A DNA stretch of 64,000 bases from Kosakonia oryzendophytica (GCF_900094925.1 NZ_FMAY01000006.1:1-64000); one strand, 5' to 3'. Positions 51,346-62,571 are shown, counted from the first letter of the stretch. Program-made: numbers and translations. The notes: a model not told the origin generated them from the letters alone.

Positions 51346-52364
51346 TGAACGCACTTAATGCTGCAATGACTGTGATCGGTGCCGGCTCTTACGGCACCGC
51401 TCTTGCCATCACCCTGGCAAGAAACGGCCACCAGGTTGTGCTCTGGGGCCATGACCCTAAACATATCGCGACCCTGCAGCATGATCGCTGCAATGCGGCG
51501 TTTCTCCCCGATGTGCCTTTCCCTGACACCCTGCAATTAGAAAGCGACCTTACGCGTGCACTCGCTGCCAGCCGCAATATTCTGGTGGTGGTGCCAAGCC
51601 ATGTCTTTGGCGAGGTACTGGCGCAGATCAAACCGCTGATGCGCCAGGACGCGCGCATTGTCTGGGCAACAAAAGGCCTGGAGGCGGAAACGGGGCGTCT
51701 GTTAGAAGATGTCGCACGCGAAGTCTTAGGTCCGGATATTCCGCTGGCGGTGATCTCCGGCCCGACCTTTGCGAAAGAGCTGGCGGCAGGTTTGCCTACG
51801 GCGATTTCGCTGGCATCGACCGACCCGCAGTTCGCCGACGATCTGCAGCAGCTTTTGCACTGTGGCAAAAGTTTTCGCGTTTACAGCAATCCTGACTTCA
51901 TTGGCGTGCAGCTTGGCGGTGCAGTGAAAAACGTGATAGCGATTGGCGCGGGCATGTCTGATGGCATCGGCTTTGGCGCGAATGCCCGTACTGCGCTGAT
52001 TACCCGCGGCCTGACGGAAATGTCACGCCTGGGCGCTGCGCTGGGTGCCGATCCGGCAACCTTTATGGGCATGGCTGGTTTGGGCGATCTGGTGCTGACC
52101 TGCACCGATAACCAGTCGCGTAACCGCCGTTTTGGCATGATGCTTGGCCAGGGAATGGACGTGCAAAGCGCCCAGGACAAAATTGGTCAGGTGGTCGAAG
52201 GTTACCGCAATACCAAAGAAGTGCGCGCGCTGGCGCACCGGTTTGGCGTTGAAATGCCAATAACCGAGGAAATTTATCAGGTATTGTATTGCGGAAAAAA
52301 TGCGCGCGAGGCAGCATTGACGCTATTAGGTCGTGCGCGTAAAGACGAGCGCAGCAATCACTAA
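51345..52364 (+). CDS. gpsA: NAD(P)-dependent glycerol-3-phosphate dehydrogenase
   Basis: GpsA reduces dihydroxyacetone phosphate to sn-glycerol-3-phosphate for phospholipid synthesis. The 339 residues equal the E. coli length. The nucleotide-binding motif [28 protein letters not shown] and the substrate-binding [17 protein letters not shown] are present. It is translationally coupled to secB. Confidence 0.97.
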   Translation: MNALNAAMTVIGAGSYGTALAITLARNGHQVVLWGHDPKHIATLQHDRCNAAFLPDVPFPDTLQLESDLTRALAASRNILVVVPSHVFGEVLAQIKPLMRQDARIVWATKGLEAETGRLLEDVAREVLGPDIPLAVISGPTFAKELAAGLPTAISLASTDPQFADDLQQLLHCGKSFRVYSNPDFIGVQLGGAVKNVIAIGAGMSDGIGFGANARTALITRGLTEMSRLGAALGADPATFMGMAGLGDLVLTCTDNQSRNRRFGMMLGQGMDVQSAQDKIGQVVEGYRNTKEVRALAHRFGVEMPITEEIYQVLYCGKNAREAALTLLGRARKDERSNH

Positions 52365-52410
52365 ATACACATTATCTTTCAGGCTGCTTCCTTGTTGGTT
52401 GCGCCTGCGC

Positions 52411-52443
52411 ATCCCCAGTCGCTTACTTGCGTAAGCCGCCGGG
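52411..52443. repeat. Imperfect intergenic hairpin between gpsA and cysE
   Basis: A perfect GCTTAC / GTAAGC stem with a four-base loop is extended, after short mismatches, by CCCC / GGGG. Similar stems occur in other enteric intergenic regions, so it may be a repeat or a processing site in the gpsA-cysE transcript. There is no T run, so it is not a standard terminator. Confidence 0.5.
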
Positions 52444-52517
52444 GCTGCTCAGATTTGCTGTCCCGAGGCAGTCTGGCTGATGTTGCGTATTGAAACGCAG
52501 ATATTCTGGAGTAAGCA

Positions 52518-53339
52518 ATGGCGTGTGAAGAACTGGATCTGGTCTGGAACAATATCAAAGCCGAAGCCCGTGCGCTGGCGGATTGCGAGCCCATGCTGGC
52601 CAGTTTTTACCATGCCACGCTGCTCAAACATGAAAATCTGGGCAGCGCGCTGAGTTATATGCTGGCAAACAAGCTGGCCTCGCCGATTATGCCAGCTATC
52701 GCTATTCGCGAAGTGGTGGAAGAAGCCTATGCAGCGGATCCAGAAATGATTGCTTCCGCCGCTTGCGATATTCAGGCTGTGCGGACCCGCGATCCGGCGG
52801 TAGATAAGTACTCCACGCCGCTACTTTATTTGAAAGGTTTTCACGCGCTGCAGGCGTATCGGATTGGGCACTGGCTGTGGTTACAGGGGCGTCGTGCACT
52901 GGCGATTTTCCTGCAAAACCAGGTGTCGGTGAGCTTCCAGGTGGACATTCACCCGGCGGCGAAAATCGGTCGCGGCATTATGCTCGACCATGCAACCGGC
53001 ATTGTGGTGGGGGAAACCGCTGTTATCGAAGATGATGTGTCGATTCTGCAATCGGTAACCCTTGGCGGGACCGGGAAAACGTCGGGAGACCGTCATCCGA
53101 AGATCCGCGAAGGTGTGATGATTGGTGCAGGCGCGAAAATCCTGGGCAATATCGAAGTCGGTCGCGGTGCGAAAATCGGCGCAGGCTCCGTGGTGTTACA
53201 GCCCGTACCGCCGCACACCACCGCCGCAGGCGTTCCGGCGCGCATTGTGGGCAAACCGGAGAGTGATAAGCCGTCGATGGATATGGATCAGCATTTCAAT
53301 GGTATTAACCACGGGTTTGAATACGGCGACGGAATTTAA
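52518..53339 (+). CDS. cysE: Serine acetyltransferase CysE
   Basis: CysE acetylates serine to O-acetylserine, the first step of cysteine synthesis, and is feedback-inhibited by cysteine. The 273 residues equal the E. coli length. An N-terminal helical domain is followed by a left-handed beta-helix of hexapeptide repeats (HPAAKIGRGIMLDHATGIVV, GVMIGAGAKILGNIEVGRG). The C-terminal tail MDMDQHFNGINHGFEYGDGI, which binds the partner CysK, ends in the conserved Ile. Confidence 0.97.
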   Translation: MACEELDLVWNNIKAEARALADCEPMLASFYHATLLKHENLGSALSYMLANKLASPIMPAIAIREVVEEAYAADPEMIASAACDIQAVRTRDPAVDKYSTPLLYLKGFHALQAYRIGHWLWLQGRRALAIFLQNQVSVSFQVDIHPAAKIGRGIMLDHATGIVVGETAVIEDDVSILQSVTLGGTGKTSGDRHPKIREGVMIGAGAKILGNIEVGRGAKIGAGSVVLQPVPPHTTAAGVPARIVGKPESDKPSMDMDQHFNGINHGFEYGDGI

Positions 53340-53392
53340 TTTTCTGGCTATTTTACTCGCCGGCCTGACCCCGGGCAGTGCTTAAAATCCTC

Positions 53393-53421
53393 GCGTACTG
53401 TGTGTACGCTCCGTTTTTTTT
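53393..53421 (+). terminator. Probable terminator after cysE
   Basis: GCGTAC and GTACGC form a stem with a five-base loop, followed after four bases by eight T. It lies about 55 bases after the cysE stop, between convergent cysE and trmL. Confidence 0.65.
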
Positions 53422-53515
53422 CGCGCTGTCCGTGTGCAATTTGCCTTCGCCAATAACGCCAGAAAAGTGTTACCCACGTTTCCGATTAATACCCGCCACC
53501 CGACACGTTAACTTC

Positions 53516-53989
53516 TCAGCTTCGCAGTACCGCACCAGGGTAACCTAACTGGCGCCAGGCCTCATAGACCACCACCGATACGGCGTTTGACAGGTTCATA
53601 CTGCGGCTGTCCGGCATCATCGGTATGCGGATTTTCTGCTCAGCAGGCAGCACATCAAGAATGGTTGCCGGCAGTCCGCGGGTTTCCGGACCAAACATCA
53701 GAAAATCCCCGTCCTGATAACTCACTGCGCTGTGTGCTGGCGTACCTTTGGTGGTCAGCGCGAACAAACGCTGCGGCTGCTCTGCGGCAACAAAAGAGGC
53801 GTAATCATGGTGGCGTTTCACGGCGGCGAACTCATGGTAATCCAGCCCGGCGCGGCGCAGGCGCTTATCATCCCAGGTAAATCCCATCGGTTCGATAATA
53901 TGCAGGTTAAAGCCGGTATTCGCGCACAGGCGGATGATGTTCCCGGTGTTAGGCGGGATTTCTGGTTCGAATAAAACAATGTTTAACAT
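53516..53989 (-). CDS. trmL: tRNA (cytidine/uridine-34-2'-O)-methyltransferase TrmL
   Basis: TrmL (YibK) methylates the wobble nucleotide of two tRNA-Leu isoacceptors. The 157 residues equal the E. coli length. This minimal SPOUT enzyme has [19 protein letters not shown] at the N-terminus, [11 protein letters not shown] in the middle and [20 protein letters not shown] in the knot. The upstream side carries the second hairpin array. Confidence 0.96.
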   Translation of the reverse strand: MLNIVLFEPEIPPNTGNIIRLCANTGFNLHIIEPMGFTWDDKRLRRAGLDYHEFAAVKRHHDYASFVAAEQPQRLFALTTKGTPAHSAVSYQDGDFLMFGPETRGLPATILDVLPAEQKIRIPMMPDSRSMNLSNAVSVVVYEAWRQLGYPGAVLRS

Positions 53990-54034
53990 AATGCTGCCCC
54001 TGATGATAACGCCGGGCAGAATAGCAGATTTTTC

Positions 54035-54361
54035 CCCTCACCCTAACCCTCTCCCCAGAGGGGAGAGGGGACAGGCTGGTGCGGATTTTCACTTTCGCTC
54101 CCCAGAGGGGAGAGGAGACAGGCTGGTGCGGATTCTCACTTTCGCTCCCCAAAGGGGAGAGGGGACAGGCTGGAGCGGTTTTTCACTTTTGCTCCCCAAA
54201 GGGGAGAGGGGACAGGCAGGAGCGGTTTTTCACTTTCGCTCCCCAAAGGGGAGAGGGGACAGGTTGGTGAGGATTTTCACTTTCGCTCCCCAAAGGGCAG
54301 AGGGGACCAACTGGCAGTGGTTTTCCCCCTCTCCCTTCCAGGGAGAGGGCCGGGGTGAGGG
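54035..54361. repeat. Tandem GC-rich hairpin array, 47-bp period
   Basis: Six direct copies of a hairpin unit (CTCCCC-ARAG-GGGAGAGGGG core) lie between lldD and trmL. Core starts fall near 54050, 54098, 54145, 54192, 54239 and 54286, so the period is 47-48. The spacer is conserved (ACAGGCTGGTGCGGATTTTC) and shares CTGGTGCGG with the spacer of the array at 5621-6043. The block opens with CCCTCACCC at 54035 and closes with an inverted copy ending GGGTGAGGG at 54353-54361, directly abutting the lldD stop codon. This is a second member of the same repeat family. Confidence 0.9.
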
Positions 54362-55549
54362 TTATGCCGCATCCCCATGTGCCAGCGGTGCCAATGCGGC
54401 GGGCAACTGACGCAACTCCTGCACCAGCGAATCTTTGCTGATTTCACTAATCGATCTCGCGCCGGTTAACGTCATCGCCACCTTCATCTCTTTCTCAATT
54501 AAATCCAGCAGATTTGCCACCCCCTGGCGTCCGTGCGTTGCCAGTGCGTAGAGATACGCACGGCCCAGCAAGACAGTGTCAGCACCGAGTGCAATCATAC
54601 GCACGACATCCAGACCGTTGCGGATACCGCTGTCGGCGAGAATAGCGATATCCCCTTTGACCGCATCGGCGATAGCCGGTAACGCACGCGCGGATGAGAG
54701 TACGCCGTCGAGCTGTCGGCCACCGTGGTTGGAGACCACAATACCATCTGCGCCAAAGCGCACCGCGTCGCGAGCATCTTCTGCATCCAGGATCCCTTTG
54801 ATCACCATCGGGCCATCCCAGAATTCGCGGATCCACTCCAGGTCTTTCCATGAAATCGAGGGATCGAAGTTTTTCGCCAACCAGCCAATGTAGTCTTCCA
54901 GGCCTGTTGGTTTGCCAAGATACGTTGAGATGTTGCCCAAATCATGAGGACGCCCGTTCATGCCGACATCCCACGCCCATTGCGGGTGTGTTACGGCCTG
55001 CCAGTAACGGCGCAGGGCGGCATTCGGGCCACTCATGCCGGAGTGTGCATCACGGTAACGTGCACCGGGTGTTGGCATATCGACGGTAAAGACCAGCGTG
55101 GAGCAGCCTGCCGCTTTGGCGCGCTCCAGCGCATTACGCATAAAGCCGCGATCGCGCAGGACATAAAGCTGGAACCACATTGGCCGTTTCAGGGTAGGCG
55201 CAACTTCTTCAATCGGGCAGACGGACACCGTTGACAGGGTAAAAGGAATGCCTTTCGCATCGGCTGCACCTGCGGCCTGTACTTCGCCACGTCGCGCATA
55301 CATGCCGCATAATCCGACCGGTGCCAGCGCCACAGGCATCGAGAGTTTTTCGTTAAACAGCGTGGTGTCTAGACTGAGGTCAGACATATTTTTCAGCACC
55401 CGCTGGCGCAGCGCGACCTGGGATAAATCTTCAACGTTGCGGCGCAGGGTATATTCGGCATACGCGCCGCCATCGATATAGTGAAACAGAAACGGCGGCA
55501 GAATGCGCTGTGCTGCCGCGCGGTAGTCGCTGGCTGCGGAAATAATCAT
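54362..55549 (-). CDS. lldD: Quinone-dependent L-lactate dehydrogenase LldD
   Basis: LldD is a membrane-associated FMN enzyme that oxidises L-lactate to pyruvate and passes electrons to the quinone pool. The 395 residues compare with 396 in E. coli. The catalytic His lies in [10 protein letters not shown], the FMN-binding region in [12 protein letters not shown] and [20 protein letters not shown]. Its start overlaps the lldR stop by four bases (ATGA). The stop codon abuts the hairpin array. Confidence 0.97.
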   Translation of the reverse strand: MIISAASDYRAAAQRILPPFLFHYIDGGAYAEYTLRRNVEDLSQVALRQRVLKNMSDLSLDTTLFNEKLSMPVALAPVGLCGMYARRGEVQAAGAADAKGIPFTLSTVSVCPIEEVAPTLKRPMWFQLYVLRDRGFMRNALERAKAAGCSTLVFTVDMPTPGARYRDAHSGMSGPNAALRRYWQAVTHPQWAWDVGMNGRPHDLGNISTYLGKPTGLEDYIGWLAKNFDPSISWKDLEWIREFWDGPMVIKGILDAEDARDAVRFGADGIVVSNHGGRQLDGVLSSARALPAIADAVKGDIAILADSGIRNGLDVVRMIALGADTVLLGRAYLYALATHGRQGVANLLDLIEKEMKVAMTLTGARSISEISKDSLVQELRQLPAALAPLAHGDAA

Positions 55550-56322
55550 GCTTTTTTCTCCCTGGAGTGAATATGCTGTTCGTCCGGCAGACGGGTGATC
55601 CGCGCCTGTCGGGCCTGATCTTCATCGAACTGGCGAATGGTGGTGTGCACGAAGCCAAGATGGGCCATCATCGCCTGACGCGCGCCCTCGGCGTCTCCGG
55701 CAAGAATGGCGTTCATCACTGCCTGGTGCTGTTCGGTAAGCTGTGAAAATACGGGGGGAACCAGGTACATACGCTGGCGGCTCTGCTTCACGGAGGATTG
55801 CAGCAGGTCGAAAAAACCCCGCATCGTCTGGAGCAGCACCACGTTGTGCGACGCTTCCGCGATGGCAAGGTGGAAGCGCACATCCGCTTGTGACGCCAGG
55901 TCCGGATCGTCGGATTGTGTGGCGTCAAAACAGAGGACAATTTTCTCTTTGTCTGCATCCGTTGCGCGCATGGCCGCATGCCAGGCCGTGCTCGCTTCGA
56001 TGGCGTGGCGCGCTTCAAGGATATCGAAGCTGTAATCCGGATCGTCATTCAGCAGTGTCTTTAACGGCTGCACAATGTTTTGTTCGGACCACTCATCGTG
56101 CTGCCAGCGCACAAAGGTGCCGCCGCCGCGACGACTCAGCAACACGCCTTCGCTCACCAGTCGCGACAATGCTTCACGTAATGAGTTGCGCGACACGCCA
56201 AGCTGTACGGCAAGCTGGCGCTCAGCGGGCAATTTCATGCCCGCTTCCAGTCGCTGCTCTGCAATCAACGCTCGCACACGGTCAACAACGTCGTCTGTCA
56301 GGCGTCTGGGTAACACTTTCAT
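55546..56322 (-). CDS. lldR: Lactate-responsive regulator LldR
   Basis: LldR is a GntR-type (FadR subfamily) regulator of 258 residues that controls lldPRD in response to L-lactate. The winged helix covers about residues 5-75 ([39 protein letters not shown]), followed by an all-helical effector domain. It overlaps lldP by four bases and lldD by four bases, so the three products are made in fixed proportion. Confidence 0.96.
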   Translation of the reverse strand: MKVLPRRLTDDVVDRVRALIAEQRLEAGMKLPAERQLAVQLGVSRNSLREALSRLVSEGVLLSRRGGGTFVRWQHDEWSEQNIVQPLKTLLNDDPDYSFDILEARHAIEASTAWHAAMRATDADKEKIVLCFDATQSDDPDLASQADVRFHLAIAEASHNVVLLQTMRGFFDLLQSSVKQSRQRMYLVPPVFSQLTEQHQAVMNAILAGDAEGARQAMMAHLGFVHTTIRQFDEDQARQARITRLPDEQHIHSREKKA

Positions 56323-57974
56323 GGGATCATCCAGGTCAGCACATAGGCCTGAAGTGTCGTAATAAGACCGACCATACAGGTGAAAATCAGGCTGTGTTTA
56401 ACGGTAAAGCGGAACAGATCTGACTCTTTCCCCACCAAGCCAACGGCCGCACAGGCAATGGCGATGGATTGCGGTGAAATCATTTTTCCGGTAACGCCGC
56501 CGGTAGTGTTCGCTGCCACCATCAGCACATCTGAAACGCCAATCTGTTGAGCGGCAGTGGCCTGCAAGGCGGCAAACAGCGCATTCGACGAGGTATCCGA
56601 ACCGGTAAGAAATACCCCCAACCAGCCAAGGAAGGGCGAGAAGAAGGTAAAGGCGTTGCCGGTATGCGCCAGCGCTAATGCCAGCGTTGAAGAGAGCCCG
56701 GAGTAGTTGGAAATAAAGGCAAAGGCCAGCACCATTCCGATGGAGTAAATCGGCAATGCCAGATCGCGCAAGGTGCTGGTAAAGGTGCTGACTGCATCTT
56801 TTGGCTTCATGCGCAGCCAGATAATCGACAGGATAGCGGCAAACAAAATGGCCGTGCCGGTCGCTGAGAACCAGTCAAATTTATAGATAGCTGCGTAAGG
56901 CGTGGCTGCGCTCACCACCGGCGGCATACGGGCGACCAGCTTATCCAGGTGCGGTACGGAAACAGTGAACACCCAGTCATACAGCGCACCGCCAGGGGCG
57001 AACATAGCCTTGAACGGTGGGACGCTCCACAACGTGACGGTGGCGGTCAGAAACAGGAACGGTGACCAGGCGCGCAGGATCTGTCCGCCGCTGTAGTGGG
57101 TGCGTTGCAGATTGAGATCGACCTGCGATGCGCCCATATCGCCAAAACGGAAAATACGTACCGGTTTCCAGCGCTTGAGGAACAGCGTCAGACAGACCAG
57201 TGACACCAGCGACGAGATAATGTCCGGCAGCTCCGGGCCGATAAAGTTTGAACTCAAATACTGCGCAATGGCAAACGAACCACCGGCCACGATCACCGCA
57301 GGCCAGGTCTCTTTCACGCCGCGCCAGCCGTCCATAATCGCCATGATCCAGAACAGCACAATGATGGTCAGGAACGGCAACTGACGACCTACCATCTGGC
57401 CAATTTCAAAACTGTCCAATCCGGTGACTTGCCCGGCAACCAGAATCGGAATGCCCATAGCGCCAAAAGCGACTGGTGCAGTATTGACGATCAAACACAA
57501 ACCGGCGGCATACAGTGGGTTAAAACCAAGCCCGACCAGCAGTGCAGCCGTGATCGCCACCGGTGCGCCGAACCCTGCCGCCCCTTCGAGAAACGCACCG
57601 AACGAGAAGCCGACAATCAGCATTTGCAGGCGCTGGTCCGGGGTGATTGAAAGAATCGACGAACGGATAATGTCGAACTGCCCGGTTTTTACCGAGATTT
57701 TATAGACAAATACCGCAGCGATAATGATCCAGGCGATTGGCCACAGGCCGTAGAAGAAACCATACACCACAGAGGCGAGGGCATGATCCAGCGGCATATC
57801 GTAGAACAGCAACGCGACTGCCAGTGCGATTGCCACGGTCCAGCTCGCAGCGATATAGCCTTTTAATTTGAGTTTGATGAGCGCAAAAAAGAAAAACAGG
57901 ATCGGCAGTGAAGCGATCAGACTGGATAGCCAGATATTGCCGGCCGGGTCGTAATTCTGTTGCCAGAGATTCAT
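56319..57974 (-). CDS. lldP: L-lactate permease LldP
   Basis: LldP imports lactate (and glycolate) with protons. The 551 residues equal the E. coli length and show the lactate permease family pattern of many helices, with [20 protein letters not shown] and [14 protein letters not shown]. The ATG at 57974 has CAGGAGA upstream. It is the first gene of lldPRD. In the 267-base gap upstream a TGGTCCTGCCA sequence at 58053-58063 resembles the GntR-type operator pattern and may be an LldR site; this is tentative. Confidence 0.96.
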   Translation of the reverse strand: MNLWQQNYDPAGNIWLSSLIASLPILFFFFALIKLKLKGYIAASWTVAIALAVALLFYDMPLDHALASVVYGFFYGLWPIAWIIIAAVFVYKISVKTGQFDIIRSSILSITPDQRLQMLIVGFSFGAFLEGAAGFGAPVAITAALLVGLGFNPLYAAGLCLIVNTAPVAFGAMGIPILVAGQVTGLDSFEIGQMVGRQLPFLTIIVLFWIMAIMDGWRGVKETWPAVIVAGGSFAIAQYLSSNFIGPELPDIISSLVSLVCLTLFLKRWKPVRIFRFGDMGASQVDLNLQRTHYSGGQILRAWSPFLFLTATVTLWSVPPFKAMFAPGGALYDWVFTVSVPHLDKLVARMPPVVSAATPYAAIYKFDWFSATGTAILFAAILSIIWLRMKPKDAVSTFTSTLRDLALPIYSIGMVLAFAFISNYSGLSSTLALALAHTGNAFTFFSPFLGWLGVFLTGSDTSSNALFAALQATAAQQIGVSDVLMVAANTTGGVTGKMISPQSIAIACAAVGLVGKESDLFRFTVKHSLIFTCMVGLITTLQAYVLTWMIP

Positions 57975-58241
57975 GCAGGTCTCCTGAGAACCACCGTAAA
58001 ACAGGCGAGCGGTAAGTCTGTGCTTATCTCTGCATCACATGTTTTGTAAAAGTGGTCCTGCCAGTGGTTGTGTGTAGGGTTTGTGATAACGAATGGTTAT
58101 CCAAATGTTGCTATCTGGCAATTGGGATGTGACATGATTTTATGTAATTGTGAACAGCAGAGGAAATCAGAGGGTGATTGGTAGGGCCAATTTTGACAGC
58201 ACTTGCTCCGATACAGGAAGCAAGTGCTGTGAACAGGATGG

Positions 58242-58604
58242 TCAGAAGGCGCTTTTGGCAAAGCCAGTCATGGCGTCGAGACCCATTTCACGCCCCAGCG
58301 CTGTCATCGGGTGTACGACTATCAGACCACGGACGCTTTTTTTCAATTTGCCGAGATCCGCCTGCTCTTTTTTGGTGATGGCCCGGCTGAACGGCATTTT
58401 CATCAGCTTTTGCGCTTCTTTGCTCAGCTTCTGGGTGTATTGCTCGCGCAGACGGAGGATTTCCGCTTCCAGCGTAGTTTTCTCTTTTTCCAGCTCAGCG
58501 TATTTGTCCGCCGCCTCAACTAACGAGAGATCGGCTTGCTGGTGGCGAATGGCGTCGAGGCGGTCGCTCAGACGCTTAATTTCGTTTTTTTCGACTTCTT
58601 TCAT
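58242..58604 (-). CDS. yibL: YibL family ribosome-associated protein
   Basis: This 120-residue, highly charged protein matches YibL of E. coli in length and sequence ([20 protein letters not shown]). The N-terminal half is a coiled coil and the C-terminal half is basic ([21 protein letters not shown]). It has been found with ribosomes; its function is not known. It lies 56 bases downstream of mtlR on the same strand. Confidence 0.94.
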   Translation of the reverse strand: MKEVEKNEIKRLSDRLDAIRHQQADLSLVEAADKYAELEKEKTTLEAEILRLREQYTQKLSKEAQKLMKMPFSRAITKKEQADLGKLKKSVRGLIVVHPMTALGREMGLDAMTGFAKSAF

Positions 58605-58660
58605 GGTGCCCGGTTTTGTTGGGGAATAAAAAGATAAGGATACAGCATTTATAACGGAGT

Positions 58661-59251
58661 TTACTTCTGGAATGCCTTTTTTAAGCTGATACGGGAAATC
58701 AACTCGGTGAGGGACAGCACCATCGTGGAACGCACCACCTGCTGGTAGCGCTGTTTTTGCATCGCAAAAAGGTCAGGATCGCTGGTATCGAACAGCGGTG
58801 TTGGCGGCAGGGCGGCAACGCAGTGCAACTCGCCAAAAGGCCCGAGGATTTCATCATCGGTAAAGGAATATTCCGTGCCGTCGTGGTTCAGTTCCTCGCG
58901 TAGCGCCATCAGCAGTTCCGCATCTTCATACTCCGGGCGGGAAATGACCCCAAGACCGTAAATCAGCTTCAAACGCACAGACAAATTGCCCAGCGGTCCA
59001 TCTCCGTCAAGTAGCGGCTCAACTGCATATTTCACCGCATAGTCGTCTTTGCGGAATACCTGCAGCACCAGAATATTGATCGCCTCATTGAGCAACTCAA
59101 CGGCGGCAATCAAAAAACTTCGCACGGTTTTGCCAGCATTCAGACGCTCGAGTACACGGTTTTCGAAGGCCTGCGTTTTTTCCATTATTGCCTGCATATC
59201 TGACAATTTCGTTAACAGGCGCGGGGAATCCCGCGCCATAGTCGGCATCAT
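58661..59251 (-). CDS. mtlR: Mannitol operon repressor MtlR
   Basis: MtlR represses the mtl operon. The 196 residues match E. coli MtlR (195) from [20 protein letters not shown] to [18 protein letters not shown]. The first dozen residues differ. It has no recognisable DNA-binding motif and is thought to act through a partner. Its ATG at 59251 overlaps the mtlD stop (ATGA). Confidence 0.96.
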   Translation of the reverse strand: MMPTMARDSPRLLTKLSDMQAIMEKTQAFENRVLERLNAGKTVRSFLIAAVELLNEAINILVLQVFRKDDYAVKYAVEPLLDGDGPLGNLSVRLKLIYGLGVISRPEYEDAELLMALREELNHDGTEYSFTDDEILGPFGELHCVAALPPTPLFDTSDPDLFAMQKQRYQQVVRSTMVLSLTELISRISLKKAFQK

Positions 59252-60396
59252 GCCTTTGCGTTATAGGCGTTGACGGCTTCGTTAACGACCGGGCTGTTGG
59301 CGTCCAGACCAGAAATCTGCGCCAGCGCAGCCTGCGGGCCTTTCTCGTCGATAAGCGCTGCCAGCTCTTGTGCTTGCGGATCCTGTTCGCTGCGGTAATG
59401 CATGGCGGCGGCAATGCCTTTCACCAGGTTCGCATGCGGCAGATTGTACTCCAGCGTGCCCAGCAGCGGTTTGATCAGACGATCGCCAGCGCTCAGTTTA
59501 CGCAGCGGCTGACGTCCTACGCGCTCAACATCGTCTTTCAGATAGGGGTTTTCAAAACGACCCAGGATTTTCTGAATGTACGCGGCGTGCTTATCGGCAT
59601 CAAAGCCATAACGCTTGATCAGTACCGCACCGCTCTCTTCCATCGCGCCTTTCACAACGGCACGGATGTTGGCATCCAGGATAGCGTCGCGAATGGTTTG
59701 AAGGCCGGTCTGTTTTCCAAGGTACGCGGTTATAGCATGCCCGGTATTCAGCGTGAAGAGCTTACGTTCAACAAATGCCATCAGGTTATCAGTTAATTCC
59801 ATCCCGGGGATGTTCGGTAGCGCGCCTTTAAACTGGGTTTTATCCACAATCCACTCACTGAATGTTTCCACTGTCACTTCCAGCGGATCATGGGTGGCCG
59901 ATTCAGAAGGCGGAACGATACGGTCAACGGCGGAATCGACGAAGCCGACGTGCTGATCAACCCAGGCTTTATCTGCATCCGCCAGCGCGGCAATGACATG
60001 GCCTTTCAGTTGCGTGGTGCCGCGCACCATATTTTCGCACGCGATGATATTCAGCGGCGTGGTAATGCCCTGTGCTTTACGTTTCGCCAGCCCTTTGGCG
60101 ATAGCCGGCGCAATGCGTTCCAGAACGACCGGGCCAACAGCGGTGGTCACCAGATCCACGGAAGCGATCAGTTCAACAACCTCATCACCGATACTGCTGA
60201 CGGCGTTGACACCGGAAACCGTATCCACCTGCTCATTTTCACCAACCACATGCACCTGATAGCTATGACGGGCATTAAGGGCGTCGAGAACCACCTGATT
60301 CACATCGGCGAATGTCAGTTCAATCCCCGCGTCGGCCAGTAATTTGCCGATAAAACCACGTCCGATATTTCCTGCGCCAAAATGCAATGCTTTCAT
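59248..60396 (-). CDS. mtlD: Mannitol-1-phosphate 5-dehydrogenase
   Basis: MtlD oxidises mannitol 1-phosphate, the product of MtlA, to fructose 6-phosphate with NAD. The 382 residues equal the E. coli length. The NAD-binding motif [20 protein letters not shown] is at the N-terminus. The start at 60396 is chosen; the longer frame to 60465 reads through hairpin repeat DNA and is rejected. Confidence 0.97.
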   Translation of the reverse strand: MKALHFGAGNIGRGFIGKLLADAGIELTFADVNQVVLDALNARHSYQVHVVGENEQVDTVSGVNAVSSIGDEVVELIASVDLVTTAVGPVVLERIAPAIAKGLAKRKAQGITTPLNIIACENMVRGTTQLKGHVIAALADADKAWVDQHVGFVDSAVDRIVPPSESATHDPLEVTVETFSEWIVDKTQFKGALPNIPGMELTDNLMAFVERKLFTLNTGHAITAYLGKQTGLQTIRDAILDANIRAVVKGAMEESGAVLIKRYGFDADKHAAYIQKILGRFENPYLKDDVERVGRQPLRKLSAGDRLIKPLLGTLEYNLPHANLVKGIAAAMHYRSEQDPQAQELAALIDEKGPQAALAQISGLDANSPVVNEAVNAYNAKA

Positions 60397-60425
60397 AGTC
60401 TTAACCTTCATCAATGTTTTTACCC

Positions 60426-60493
60426 GAGAGGGCTGGGGTGAGGAACCACGAAAATTTCTCCTCACCCTAGCCCTCTCCCCAAAGGGGAGAGGG
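60426..60493. repeat. Palindromic repeat pair between mtlA and mtlD
   Basis: An arm GAGAGGGCTGGGGTGAGG at 60426-60443 is followed 16 bases later by its inverse, starting CCTCACCC, which continues into a full CTCCCC-AAAG-GGGAGAGGG hairpin ending at 60493. It is the same family as the two arrays, but with the arms in the opposite, back-to-back orientation and without tandem expansion. It may stabilise the mtlA part of the transcript or dampen read-through to mtlD. Confidence 0.85.
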
Positions 60494-60513
60494 AAGAGGT
60501 TAGCGCCGGTCTG

Positions 60514-62424
60514 TTATTTACCGATCAGCGCCAGGACTTCTTCAACGCTGGTAGTATGCGCCAGACGTTCAATGACCGTCTCGTCATCCAGTGCGTTGGT
60601 CAGGCTGGTGATCACCTGGATGTGCTCGTTGTTGCGCGCAGCAATCCCGATGACCAGGCGGGCGATGTCTTCTTCACCCTCGCCAAAGCGAACGCCTTCC
60701 GGATACTGGCAGAACACCACACCCGTTTTCAGTACGCGATCTTTGGCTTCCACGGTGCCGTGCGGAACCGCGATAGATTCACCCAGATACGTCGGGGTCA
60801 GTTTTTCGCGCTCCAGCATGGCATCTACATATTCCGGCTGAACGTAGCCGCCTTTTACCAGTTGTTCACCGGCAAAACGGATAGCTTCTTCTTTGTTGCT
60901 CGCTTTGCGACCAAGGAAGATGTTCTCCGCACCCAGCTTGAACAGATTGCTGTTGGAGGCATCGAAGCTGTCCTGCAGGCTGCTGTTCACTTTGGTCTGG
61001 TTGTCGTTGTGGCGCTGTGCAGCCACCAGACGTTCAGTCAGACCGGTGTACAGGCCGCTGTCCAGGAAGTTGGTCAGGGAGATATGCTGCGCCTGCGGTG
61101 CCTGGCGCATAGCGCGCTCGGTCAGATCGCGGTGCGTAATCACCAGATCAACGTCAGAGGGCAGGCTGTTAATCGCGCAGTTGGTCACCGAAATATTGGT
61201 GAGGCCTGCATCCTGCACTTTCTTACGCAGTACGCCTGCACCCATGGCGCTGGAGCCCATACCGGCATCACAGGCAACGATGATTTTACGTACGTGGCTC
61301 AGGTCGTTGGTCACGTCGCCAGCCGCCAGCGGCGTTGCACCTTTGGACTGTGCTTTCATGTCCTGCATACGACGGGTAGCCGCTTCGATATCTTCATCCT
61401 CTTCTTTCACTTTGCTGGTTTTCAGCAGAATGGAGGCGATCACGAAGGAGACGATCAGCGCTGCGAAGATGGCTGTCAGGTTAGCGAAGTACGCACCTTT
61501 TGGCGTCATCGCCAGCACGGCCAGGATGGAACCCGGAGAAGCCGGAGACACCAGACCGCCATTCAGCACGCTCAGGGTGAACACGCCAGTCATACCGCCA
61601 AGAATAACGGCCAGCAGCAGACGCGGGTTCATCAGCACATACGGGAAGTAAATTTCGTGGATACCACCCAGGAAGTGGATGATAGCCGCACCGCCAGCAG
61701 ACTGTTTAGCGCTGCCGCGGCCAAAGAACATGTACGCCAGCAGAACGCCCATCCCCGGACCCGGGTTTGCTTCGATCAGGAAGAAGATAGACTTGCCGAT
61801 GTCATGCGACTGCTGAATACCCAGCGGTGAGAAGATACCGTGGTTGATGGCGTTGTTGAGGAACAGGATTTTCGCCGGTTCAACAAAGATAGACGCCAAC
61901 GGCAGCATGTCATGCACAACCATGAAGTTAACGCCTGCCGACAGAACTTTGGACAGGACTTCAACCGCAGGGCCAATGCCGAGGAATGCCAGGATAGCGA
62001 GGATCATACCGATGATGCCAGCGGAGAAGTTATTCACCAGCATTTCAAAACCGGATTTGATCTTGCCGTCTACAGCGGCGTCAAATTTCTTAATGCAGAA
62101 ACCGCCCAGCGGGCCGGCAATCATGGCACCGAGGAACATCGGCATGTCTGCACCGACGATCACGCCCATGGTGGTGATCGCGCCAACAACGCCGCCGCGA
62201 TCGCCGCCAACCAGACGACCACCGGTGAAACCGATGAGCAGCGGCAGCAGGTAAGTAATCATTGGACCAACGAGTTTCGCCAGCGTCTCGTTTGGTAACC
62301 ACCCTGTAGGAATAAACAATGCGGTGATGATACCCCACGCGATAAACGCGCCGATGTTAGGCATCACCATATTGCTAAGGAAGCGACCAAAGCTCTGCAC
62401 CTTGATCTTGATATCGGATGACAT
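60514..62424 (-). CDS. mtlA: Mannitol-specific PTS enzyme IICBA
   Basis: MtlA imports and phosphorylates mannitol through the phosphotransferase system. The 636-residue protein (637 in E. coli) has the IIC membrane domain (about 1-345, including the GGIHEIYFPYV motif), IIB with the phosphocysteine in VACDAGMGSSAMG and IIA with the phosphohistidine in ESIAVPHGTVEAKD. The start at 62424 (MSSDIKIKVQSFGRFL) has GAAGGGG upstream; an 85-residue extension is rejected. It is the first gene of mtlADR. Confidence 0.97.
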   Translation of the reverse strand: MSSDIKIKVQSFGRFLSNMVMPNIGAFIAWGIITALFIPTGWLPNETLAKLVGPMITYLLPLLIGFTGGRLVGGDRGGVVGAITTMGVIVGADMPMFLGAMIAGPLGGFCIKKFDAAVDGKIKSGFEMLVNNFSAGIIGMILAILAFLGIGPAVEVLSKVLSAGVNFMVVHDMLPLASIFVEPAKILFLNNAINHGIFSPLGIQQSHDIGKSIFFLIEANPGPGMGVLLAYMFFGRGSAKQSAGGAAIIHFLGGIHEIYFPYVLMNPRLLLAVILGGMTGVFTLSVLNGGLVSPASPGSILAVLAMTPKGAYFANLTAIFAALIVSFVIASILLKTSKVKEEDEDIEAATRRMQDMKAQSKGATPLAAGDVTNDLSHVRKIIVACDAGMGSSAMGAGVLRKKVQDAGLTNISVTNCAINSLPSDVDLVITHRDLTERAMRQAPQAQHISLTNFLDSGLYTGLTERLVAAQRHNDNQTKVNSSLQDSFDASNSNLFKLGAENIFLGRKASNKEEAIRFAGEQLVKGGYVQPEYVDAMLEREKLTPTYLGESIAVPHGTVEAKDRVLKTGVVFCQYPEGVRFGEGEEDIARLVIGIAARNNEHIQVITSLTNALDDETVIERLAHTTSVEEVLALIGK

Positions 62425-62571
62425 AAAACACCCCTTCTTATGTTTGCTATCGCACAGGCCGGAAGCCCGAGGTTTGTTTGTTAATGTGGCGGCAGAGGTA
62501 GCCGGACCTGGGTTATCAGTGATGCGAAATCTCGCACCGAATGGGCGTACTGTCCAGATGGTGCTTTTTTG

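Noticed and set aside
60556-61830. 424-codon open frame antisense to mtlA
   Set aside because: It lies wholly opposite a confirmed PTS gene, has no homologous motifs or ribosome-binding site and follows from GC-rich codon bias.
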